Source: Coptodactyla brooksi (taxonomy: Eukaryota; Arthropoda; Insecta; Coleoptera; Scarabaeidae). From it: a stretch of 21,806 bases of DNA. How positions within the stretch are numbered: position 1 is the first letter of the stretch; each line of letters opens with the position of its first letter. The DNA lies in assembly GCA_033557675.1 (NCBI GenBank), contig JAWQRM010000518.1:1-21806 (forward strand). The letters run 5' to 3'. Shown piece by piece: positions 7,641 to 16,116 of this stretch. Under the pieces are notes generated by a model that was not told where the DNA came from, did no database searches, and was given only the letters and a program-made list of their open reading frames with translations. Made by a program: the position numbers and the translations under genes.

Positions 7641-8596
7641 AAGAACCTTCCTGGAGATAACACAAAGCTAACAGAATACTCAACATTTTCGAATGGCATT
7701 ACTAATATGTTTTTAAATTAGAACATTTGTTTAATTGATCCTGAATTATTGGCATTTTTTCAAAATAATATTCAATTTTGAATATTACAAAAACCTAACT
7801 TATACAGTTTTTACATTTTTTCCAAAAATTTTACATTTTTTTCCAAAAAAACGATTGTGGCGCTATGGCGCACCAAACCGCCGTAGCAAAAGGGCTAATA
7901 ACGCAGCAGTTATTAAAGATTATTGTAATAAAAGTATATATTTCATCGTTCATGAACATATTTTAAATTCATTCCACAATTTTCCTGTATAGTAAATTAA
8001 CTTTCGCTTGCCAATAATAATAATGTTCAAAGTATAATACTATAATAGTATTATACTTCAAAGTATAATACTATTCTGGCAGTCATACTATGGCTGTCTT
8101 TATCTTGCACGGCGCGATAAAAAGTCGAGCCCCGCCAACGGACCAGCTGTATTTCTGACCGAAAACGCTACTTCCTATTTACATAATTGCAAAGTTAATA
8201 ATCAACAGATTGGAAATTTTTTTTAACAATAGCTGGCGGATACTATATACAATAACTGAGCACTATAATTGTTCCAATTTCTTTTCATATACTCCTACTA
8301 TTTCGTAATAGAAAAAGAGTTCTATATTTAGGAAGCTTGCTTCAGATATACTGCCTTTTTTACTAATCAGAATTAAAACGCTAACAAATACTTAAGACAT
8401 TTGTAGTAAAATCTTTGACGATTATGTTATGAAAATATGGCAACTCCGCGCTTGAAGATAACGAAGTTATCATGTACACCGTTTCAGTAAAATTGATACT
8501 ATTTGACCGGTATTCAAGCAGTGTGACTCCTCTTAAATAGAAATAAATCGTTACAACTCTCAATTTTACTAGTACACACATAATTACAAGGGTATC
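7641..8596. other. No recognised gene; palindrome cluster at 8030-8075
   Basis: The sequence is largely AT-rich. 8030-8058 is a perfect 13+3+13 inverted repeat (aagtataatacta / tagtattatactt). Its left word recurs at 8061-8073, so the unit is present three times. A GC-richer island lies at about 8097-8155. Open frames at 7735-7992 and 8381-8602 match no family I know. Confidence 0.4.
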
Positions 8597-8751
8597 CGCC
8601 AACGTTGCATAAACGCAACATTTTGTTTTAAGTAAGGTCAGTCAAAAAAATTTATTACAGCGGAAAACTGTTTTACTGTTATTACGTCGAAATAAAAGAT
8701 AGATATAAAATTTAAATTGACCGCTTGAATATTCGGCAGTTAATGGGTTAA
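8597..8751. mobile_element. piggyBac-type terminal fragment (GGG-TTAA end)
   Basis: 8597-8622 matches the subterminal block of the element at 2102 ('cgccaacgttgc(a/g)taaac' and on). 'cagttaatgggttaa' (8737-8751) read on the other strand begins TTAACCCATTAACTGCC, sharing its first 11 bases with TTAACCCATTAGGCGCC at 2102. TTAA is 8748-8751. It could be a short non-autonomous piggyBac piece, or the 3' terminus of the element that starts at 2102, with everything between being later insertions. Confidence 0.5.
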
Positions 8752-8869
8752 AGAACTTTAAACAGAAATACAGACTGTAGAAGTTAAGAAAACCAATCAT
8801 TAATGATTCAGACTCCGATTCAAATTCTAGCTTACTGCAAATCTTCCCCACAAGCGTACGTATAGCTAT

Positions 8870-9411
8870 AATTAAATCTACAATTCTCGTTTAAACACCT
8901 CAACAATTTCAAACTTTTCAAACGAATCCATAAATTCAAATATCAAACAATCTCAGCACAACTTACTCAATTGAGAAAAAAATGTGTACCATACTTTAAT
9001 GGAACACCTGATACAAAGTTCCCCAATTCAAACGCACTAAAAACCACCATATCAAAACCTTTACCAAAATAAAAGCCAAGGGAATCAAATTAATAGTATG
9101 CAAGCGAGACTGAACATACAATTTACTATAAAGAACGAGCTCGTATGGGAACCTATATCCACTACAATACGTTTATGGCATAGCAAAATGTTTAATAATA
9201 TAGAACAAACTATAGAAGAGCCAGAGTTTAATTCACAAGAATATGATGAACATTGCTTAGAGTATGTAAACCAAATTAACGAAACTTTGCAAATCAGCGA
9301 CGTAAGCGAAGATGAAGAAATAGAGAACGAGACCGAAAATTCTTTCTATAACAGCCCCGAAGAGCAATCAATCTTAGATTTAAATATCGCGCCCGATAAC
9401 CTCGTTTACAA
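8870..9411 (+). pseudogene. gypsy/errantivirus-type gag remnant (C-terminal part)
   Basis: The 9098-9415 frame gives an Asn/Gln-rich, acidic polypeptide (SEDEEIENETENS), and it directly precedes a retroviral-type protease frame. Upstream, other frames carry Asn/Pro/Lys-rich pieces such as NGTPDTKFPNSN (about 8998-9033). This composition and position fit the end of a gypsy-type gag, but no zinc knuckle is present and sequence conservation is weak. The call rests mainly on the neighbouring protease. It is a decayed, truncated endogenous copy with no envelope or integrase visible in the window. Confidence 0.45.
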
Positions 9412-9756
9412 TTGATAATTATACCCACTTTAAATTTAAAAATACTTATAGATTTAGGTGCTAACAACTCCGCAATAAATCCAGAAATTGTAGATCAATA
9501 TTTCACGGAATACGTATTCAAAGAAACCTTCACAGTAAAAACTACGCTTGACGTCTTGCTTGTGCGAATACAAAATGAAGAACGAATAGCATTCCATGTA
9601 ATCAAGTGGCATGATAAATTCGACGCCCTGATCCGTTACGATGATCTAATGCGTCTTAGAATGCGTCATTTTAGGTTGATACTCAATACATTCTTTGTAA
9701 ACAACTATTTTATATATTTGTATTACGATTTTGGCGATATATTCAAACGATTCTAA
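9412..9756 (+). pseudogene. gypsy-type aspartic protease remnant (pol N-terminus)
   Basis: This begins as the gag frame ends (overlap around 9412-9415, a frame change typical of gag-pol junctions). ILIDLGANNSAINPEIV carries the aspartic protease site in the form D-L-G instead of D-T/S-G, so the catalytic triplet is altered. FTVKTT and WHDKFDALIRYDDLMRLR correspond to the end of the protease of gypsy/errantivirus-type pol, where a hydrophobic 'D-x-LIG-x-D-L' stretch is usual; here Gly is Arg. The similarity then stops and reverse transcriptase is absent, so this is a 5' pol fragment. LTRs are not recognisable. Confidence 0.65.
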
Positions 9757-10730
9757 CAGCAGATCATAATAAGCAAAACAAATGCATAACGTACAATATT
9801 AAAACATAATTGCTTCAGGGTGTATCTTAAAACATCATCATCTTTAATAGAATGGCCCTTGGAACGTAATGAGGCAAAGGCGAGTGGAATTATAAGTTAT
9901 ATTTTCAAACTATCACGTAAACAGTTAGAAAATTAATCATAATATATATAATTTTACGAGTTCACCTCCACTTATGTCTCAATAGACAAGGCCACAGACT
10001 TTAACGAGATACCTTTTAAAACATCCTCTTCGCCGAACTATTACTTCGCATAAACTATTTCTGTCAAACTTTTGCGTATATTTTGTCTCTAAGACCTACT
10101 GGTATGGTTCTCCCATAGGTAGGAAATTTTTACCAAATCTGTATATTAAATTGTAGAGCTCAAAATATTGTGTTACAAACTGTTATACATTCAGCTGTAG
10201 AAAAGTCAATAAATAAGATGAGTAAATAGTAACTTAATTTTATACCAGGAACTAAAGAACAAGAGTTATAATATATCTTTAGAAATTTGAATTTATTTTT
10301 AATTGTTTTATTTCTAAATTGTCTATATTCCTTTATAAATGTTGAAAATGGTATTTATTGAAATTAACATTGTTTGGAACTGTATAAAACTGCTAGAAAA
10401 GTAGTTTTCTGTATATTAATGCCATTTCAATACTTTGCAATTCTCAGCATTAATTGTATATTTATATTTTATTTATTGCTTATTTGTTTGAATTGTTATC
10501 AGGTTACATAATTATACATTTAGGAATAGTGTCTAAATTGACATGTCCATTGACATCAGGTTATCAATTTGTTTTAGTTGATCATTATCATATTTTTTAA
10601 ATGATGAATTCCGCCGACTGAAATACTTCGATAAAAAAATACATACTCTTTAAAAAAAAAGTACTCTCACAATTTACATTGTTTCTCAAACAGATAGCAT
10701 TCCATCATCATTTATATTATTTTCTCTTGT
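9757..10730. other. AT-rich stretch with no recognised gene
   Basis: Neither a reverse transcriptase nor an LTR follows the protease fragment. Only AT-rich sequence with short random frames is seen. Confidence 0.45.
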
Positions 10731-10731
10731 T

Positions 10732-10809
10732 CATCATAGGTGTTGTGGCTGATGGAAGTCATATCTGCAAACCACCATTGAAGGTTAAACGTGCTCACCA
10801 TTGTTACAG
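10732..10809 (+). other. Possible exon-like fragment resembling a DHHC zinc-finger segment
   Basis: Between a possible acceptor ('tcatcatag', ending 10739) and a possible donor ('cagg|gtaaat', near 10808) the frame reads GVVADGSHICKPPLKVKRAHHCYR. The C-x(n)-K-x-RAHHC part recalls the start of the DHHC cysteine-rich domain of palmitoyltransferases. The second Cys of the usual CxxC pair is missing and the DHHC core is not in the window. It could be a relic exon or chance. Confidence 0.2.
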
Positions 10810-10861
10810 GGTAAATTTCATAATCGAAATAATTACAAACCTTAAGGGTAAGTTGAGGTAA

Positions 10862-11969
10862 GGGAGTAAACAAATGTGCTTCATAGTTGCCTACATTATT
10901 TTTGAATTTAATCAGTCGAAAACTATACAAGTACGATTGAGATAACACAAACATAGTTTTGGACGCTTTAGAATGAAGGTCACGTTACACTACAGTAACT
11001 TTTCAAGCTTTTGTTTGTTTGACATTTGTCGATTGAAATATTTGAAATTCTATGTTATGAAATATTGGTTGCATGCCCTGCAGTGAATTAACTTTTCTAA
11101 ATTAAACGTTGTATATTTAAATATTTAAAAAATAGTACAAGTTAATATATTATGTATGTGTTTAATTCAATAAAATTCCGTGTGACATCGACAGCAGCGA
11201 TCTAACTATGATAGTCACGCAGGCATTAGAATAAATTGTCTCATTGGTTTCTGGCCGCAAATCTTTTCTGATGTACGCTACTTTAACAACGTGTTTCAAT
11301 TAATTCAGGTGTAAACGGTTATTGTATTTCGTGGCGTTATTTGCCTATTTAAACTGCTATTTATTACTGATTCTCGTTAGGATTGTTTCAGTATAGATAT
11401 ATCATTCTGGGTGAAGACATTGCTTTTAATTACTTTTGCATTGCACAAAAAAATATTAAGGTTTTCCACTTTTCAGAAGCACAGTTCATATTATAGTAAG
11501 ATCACTTGTGAAAGTTGGAGGTCGCAAGCTCGATTTTTGCTCGGAGATCTACTTAATTTCTTGTTCAATAAAAACATTTTTGCGACATGTTCACGAAAAA
11601 GCAGAAAACTCTCATATCTTTTCACATTTCAGTGCCGTAAAGCGGGGAGACTTTCAGGACAAGTTGAACCGTTTCGGCGCGTAATTATAAAGGCTAGTAC
11701 TGCCCTCTTCTGGTTAGAGTTTGAAGTCTCAGATCATGCCATATGATTAAGTAGTCAACTTTTGGTGGAAAAGGTAGTAAGCTCTCCCAGCAATTGGAAT
11801 TGAAGGTAAAAAGTGCATATAGTTTTTCACCTACATACTTCTTATTATAGAACATTCCTTATTAAACATATAAACATGTAGTATTTTGTGGTAAAGATAC
11901 TTAGCTAAGGATACTGAATCAGTGGCGTATCAGTTTATTTTTTCATATCATTTGAGGAGTCACTTGAAA
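10862..11969. other. No recognised gene
   Basis: The + frame 11411-11746 (111 residues) is the longest here. It shows no known motif, no Kozak or splice context and average codon composition, so I do not call it a gene. The rest is AT-rich. Confidence 0.4.
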
Positions 11970-12232
11970 ATGGTGAGGAACTATAAAAGAATACCCGTGA
12001 TTATACTGATGAGGCGGTAAATGAAGAATATGATATTCCGTATGTGACTTTGTACAGAAAAGTAATACTGAAGAACATAATACAACTGAAGAACAGAATA
12101 CAGAAATGGAGTGTGGAAGCAGGAAAAAGTATTTCAAAAGAAGATCTCCAAGCCGCTTCTACATCTGCAGAAAAAGCTGCAAAAAAACAAAGAAGTTTTG
12201 CTTTGTCTGAAAGCTCAAAACTATTTTGAATA
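11970..12232 (+). pseudogene. pogo/jerky-type helix-turn-helix (CENP-B-like) transposase N-terminus, deleted
   Basis: ATG at 11970 starts MVRNYKR. After a one-base frame change comes TRDYTDEAVNE, joined directly to EYDIPYVTLYRKV and an open frame of about 57 residues to TGA at 12227-12229. MVRNYKRxT..YT.EAV.E and Y.IP..TLYR.V are the two halves of the pogo/jerky DNA-binding domain. About 20 residues that should lie between them are missing. No DDE catalytic domain is seen downstream. The Lys/Ser/Ala-rich end could be the start of a linker or unrelated. It is a decayed transposon or transposase-derived gene fragment. Confidence 0.5.
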
Positions 12233-12635
12233 CAATTACTATTTTCGCTAATTGGTCTGAAGAACTTAAGAAGAATTTGAATATGCAAACAGAACAGTAT
12301 TGAACAATATGAGTCTTGAAAATAGCGTAATGCTGAAACATGTCGACTAATAACTGAACAAATGTTCGTCAAGCAAGCGAGATACATCGCATCCACTATG
12401 ATAAAGACGAAGCAAGGAAAAACCAGTTAAACCAGTTTGTTGCTAATATAATTAATATTGAAGAAAGTGGTACATGTATACATAAATTTTTAGGACTCGT
12501 TAACAAAATATCTAGTGTTTATGTGTACCCCCAAATGGAGAGTACAGGAATTATTAAAGGTAAAGTTTGGTGACTTAACTGGGTCTTAAAATTGTCCATA
12601 TATTAGTTTTTAAAGTTTGCTTTGTCTTACTATAT
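12233..12635. other. No recognised gene
   Basis: This is A-rich sequence after the pogo-type fragment. Short + strand coding-like pieces (NWSEELKKNLNMQ, around 12254-12292) may be decayed continuation, but no conserved catalytic motif is present. Confidence 0.35.
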
Positions 12636-12793
12636 TACCTACAATAAAATGCAGTTTAACTAATTTAGTTAGATAATAGTTGGTCTGAAAATATTTTTAG
12701 GCCCTGGGTGGTGTGTAAAAGCATTCTCAGACCATCCAAAAAAAAAACTATATTATCTAACTGAATTAGTTAAACTGCATTTTATTGTAGGTA
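12636..12793. repeat. Fold-back (MITE-like) element
   Basis: Arms 12636-12679 and 12748-12793 are inverted copies, 44 versus 46 bases, differing by one substitution and two bases. A second nested pair tggtctga / tcagacca (12681-12688 and 12727-12734) extends the stem. The loop holds a GC-richer core 'ggccctgggtggtg'. There is no coding capacity. The near identity of the arms suggests fairly recent formation. Flanking 'tta'/'tta'-type duplications are too short to assign a superfamily. Confidence 0.75.
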
Positions 12794-13190
12794 GTTATAC
12801 TTGATTGTTACAAAATAAATTTCATTTTCACATACTTCGTTGTTTTATTACAAAGATAAACTGTCACCTATATGAGTACATACAACAGGTGTTACTATGA
12901 GATGTGCCGAAATTTTGAAAACATACTGTTGGTAATCCTGATGAAGAAAGTTCACATGAGCATGTGTCCCAAAATGTTTCCTTATTGAGATGCAGCTTGT
13001 TTTGTAATTTATTTACATGAATATGAGCAAAAACATTGTATTTCAGATAATATCTAACTGAACTCAACTGTTTGTTTTTTGTTTTAATTGATTGTCAAAT
13101 AACTGTTTCCTCACTGTCGGTGTGTTTAAGTCAATTTGTATTAAATTAATCTTTTTAAGTGCGCACACTACGAATCTTAATCAAACGTGC
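12794..13190. other. No recognised gene
   Basis: AT-rich sequence with a few short frames. It possibly includes the 5' part of the transposase remnant that follows, but no terminal repeats can be recognised. Confidence 0.35.
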
Positions 13191-13700
13191 ATGAACATTG
13201 AAATGGCAGATAGATTTCACCTATGGGGAAAGGCTAATGGGAACAGAAGGGAAGCTGTGCTACTTTACCAGGCAACATATCCTCAATTGCGTCCCAATAA
13301 GAAAACCTTTGGCTCACCATTGCCTTTGAAATTCACTGCCGCTTGCATGCGGCAGCGAGCTTTGGCGAAGTCCAAGCAAATTTGAGGTCTACAAGAGCAG
13401 TTAGAACTTCGCATTTAGAGGAAATAACGAATTCTAAAGATAGTTGAACAAAATCCAGAAACAAACACTAGCATAATAGCTACAGAATTACAAGTATCCA
13501 AGGCAGCAGCATGGAGAGTGCTACAAGAGCAATTATTGTATTCATACTATATCCAACAGGTTCAGGCTTTCTTAGCAGCTGATTTCAAACTGTGGCTGGT
13601 CTTCTGTAGATACTTCCTTCAGCAGTGTCTAATAACAGTTCAATTCCTGAGTTTCAATACAGTGCTTTTTTACTAATGACGGGCAGTTCATCATCAATTA
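13191..13700 (+). pseudogene. DUF4817/mariner-type transposase remnant
   Basis: MNIEMADRFHLWGKANGN, REAVLLYQATYP and NKKTFGS form the N-terminal helix-turn-helix (DUF4817 type) of a transposase family common in insects. After frame changes come RTSHLEEI, ILKIVEQNPETNTSIIATE, LQVSKAAAWRVLQEQLLY, FCRYFLQQC and FTNDGQFI. FTND sits where the first catalytic Asp is expected in 'FTDE'-type motifs; here Asp is shifted or replaced by Asn-Asp. Several stops and frameshifts interrupt the frame, and the second and third catalytic acids are absent. The fragment is 5' biased and inactive. Its orientation is the same as the belle exon downstream. Confidence 0.7.
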
Positions 13701-14122
13701 GGAATTTCTATAACAGCCACTGTAGCTAGCAGAGAACATTTCGAACAATTCATTTACTTACTTTGTTGCCTTTAATTTAGAGGTATACCAAGTCGAGCAT
13801 AAACTTTTAGAGGTTGGTACAATAGTGGCATGGACATATGCTTATATGAACTTTTTTCATCAGAAATTTGGGGAAACGTTCTTTCTTTGACATTATAGAA
13901 CATGTTCCCTATAGTGCAAAGTACTTTTTGTACTTAATAAAATGAATCTGTTCTGGACTGTACACCCCTTGATTCACGCATTTGTTATCAAGTCGCATTT
14001 GTTTTGCGATACGTAATAGTAAAAATGATTTAGTGTATAGCTAATAAAATCTAATTAAATCTAAATTTAGTTGTTTTTTTCATCAAAAATGATAACGATT
14101 GTTTTTAAAACAATTTTATATT
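13701..14122. other. No recognised gene
   Basis: This is the interval between the DUF4817-type remnant and the left end of the Tc1-like element. AT-rich, with no coding or structure supported. Confidence 0.4.
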
Positions 14123-14124
14123 TA

Positions 14125-14341
14125 CGGTGGCTTGAAGCCAAACTTGGACACCTTAACAAAAATATTTCCAAACTAAAAATTTCTGAACTAAAACAGGTAG
14201 AAAAAGCAATTAAGTGAATTTTAAATAGTTCATTTAGCGCATCTCCAAAAACAAAACACAAAAATTTATTCATTATAATTAAAAATGCTGACAAATCACA
14301 AAAAAACTTGAAAAAATTATGCATAAGCGAATCTCGGACAG
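14125..14341. repeat. Left terminal inverted repeat of Tc1-like element
   Basis: It starts CGGTGGCTTGAAGCC after TA and matches the complement of 17830-18049, which starts CAGTGGCTCCAATCC. Conserved 'aaacttggacacc' and the closing 'ctcggacag' bound it. The arms differ by many substitutions, showing old age. Confidence 0.8.
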
Positions 14342-14517
14342 TAAGTAAGACTTGTAAAATAATTATTATTGATTTAACTTTAAATTTAAAATTTAACTTT
14401 GCATTATTAAATAGCTAGTCTTTAGTATGAAGGCCTCTGTTTTTTCTAACTAGGATGAATTTTTACCCATTTTTCTAGTAAGACGTTTGTCAGCTCTATT
14501 TTGCCGGAAATGGTATG

Positions 14518-15360
14518 TTAGCGAATGTTTTGTGGAAAAATGATCTCACAAATTCTCATGAGGTTTATATCAGGGCTTTGGGGTGGTGTTTCCATGACAT
14601 GAGGATAATTATGCAATAGCCACAAACGCACTTTGTAGGCTTTATATTTTGGGTCGTTATCTTGGTGGAAGCGCCTATCGTTAAAAGATAGTTTAACCAC
14701 GTTTTATGGCAAATTTATTTTTAAAATGTCAATGTAAGCATATTGCTTCATTGTTTGTTCAATCAAATGCAAATATCTTGGACCAGCAGCTGAAAACGAA
14801 CCCCACACCTTTACTGATCCGCCACCATGTTTCACTATCGGTCTCAGGTTTCTTCCTATTAGGTTCAGCTCCTCATTCAACTATCACCACACGTACGGCT
14901 TACCATCTGACTTAAAAACGTTAAATTTGTTCTCATCTATATATAAATATAAATAAAACGGTTTTCAAAAAAATTTCTTGTATTCTTTCGGGAATTTAAA
15001 TCTGATATCCTGGTTTTCTTTACTAATTAGTGTTTTTTTCTGACTTCTACAATTCAAATTTGCCCCAACAAGAACATTCTTAATTGTTGACACACTGGCT
15101 TTCTTCCCTAGTTCATTTTCATCAATAATACCTGACTTTGGTAGACTAAAGAAGGGATCTGCCTTTATTTTTTCAACTAAACAGCACATATCTGCTTGGT
15201 TAAAAATTCTGTTATGGGCAGTTCTTGGCCTATTTTCCACCTGCTTGTTGGTTTTGAAACGTTTAATTTTGTCATGGACAGTGGAGCGACTTCTGTCCAC
15301 AATCGCTGCAATATCCCACAGAGATTTTCTGTCCTGAAAACGTTTAATGACAATTTTGTG
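14518..15360 (-). pseudogene. Tc1-like transposase, N-terminus interrupted
   Basis: Minus-strand reading: HKIVIKRFQDRKSLWDIAA and DRSRSTVHDKIKRF form the paired-like helix-turn-helix; NRPRTAHNR and the second DNA-binding part follow. After a frame change come YIDENKFNVF (first catalytic Asp), GKPYVW, VKHGGGSVKVWGSFSAAG, then RFHQDNDPKYKAYKV (second Asp) and ETPPQSPDINLMRICEIIF. In active Tc1 transposases the last motif reads SPDxNPIE; here the position of the third acid, normally Glu, is Arg. Stops after PYVW and other frame changes also break it. The start codon is lost on the far side of the Penelope insertion at about 15360. This is an inactive copy. Confidence 0.85.
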
Positions 15361-15410
15361 TTGTTATTGTAGTTAATAATGCTTTTATTGACTGATTTAA
15401 TTAGTTTATT

Positions 15411-15454
15411 CAGCTAACCGGTTTCGGCCTAATTATGGGTCATCTTCAGAGTTC
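15411..15454 (-). other. Hammerhead-like motif at the 3' end of the Penelope-like element
   Basis: On the minus strand CTGAAGATG (ending 15441) is followed by a short CC/GG stem and then GAAACCGG (15425-15418). This is the same GATG-stem-GAAAC layout as cassette A, and it sits at the end of a genuine Penelope-like element. That supports the idea that cassettes A and B derive from such elements. Hammerhead motifs in Penelope-like terminal repeats are established; self-cleavage of this degenerate form is not shown. Confidence 0.5.
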
Positions 15455-16116
15455 TCTAATAACAATATTTGTGTTAAGAGGTAGTTTGTTTGTTGTGTAG
15501 GTTGGATGGTACATGCATTTTGTAGATTTTTTATATACAGTTAAAGTTATGTTGGAATTGTTTGATTTAGATTATTTTGTTATGGTCTCGACTTAATTCT
15601 ACGTGTTAGCTTATTATATGTTGGATCATGAAGGTGTCTTTTAGTGTGTTAGATATGTGACTTACAATTTTGAGTGCTACCAGAGCCTCTGCCGGTCTGT
15701 ATTTGTCATCTGGATCTGTTGTGGGGACAGCTGGACTGAAGTCTGATGTAAGTGTTTTTCTATTGCGCGTTAGATCTGTTCGAGAATTGTAATGAATAAA
15801 TACGTTAAATTTGTTATTGTTTAAACATCTATTAATTATTTCATTTATAGAATTTTACCTTTTGATTGTCGTCTAGATATTACATTAAAAATTACTTGGA
15901 TTAGACTATACATTTTTGTATATTGACTTGTGTTTGAAGACTGAGAGGATTATCGGTTACTTAAGATGGCAACTGACCCTTGGTTTTGTTTCGTGTACCT
16001 GCCTAGATAATGGATAGGAGAAACTAGCTTTGTGTGTGCATGTAGGGGTAAGTATTGTAAGGGAAACAGGGGATGAAGGTTTGAATATATGAGTTAGTTA
16101 AGTGGTTTATATTTAT

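Noticed and set aside
11411..11746. 111-residue open frame on +
   Set aside because: No family motif, no start or splice context and no sign of conservation; length is reachable by chance in this composition.
12001..12396. 131-residue open frame on -
   Set aside because: It runs antisense over the pogo-type fragment, whose + strand reading has recognisable motifs; the minus product is a hydrophobic shadow.
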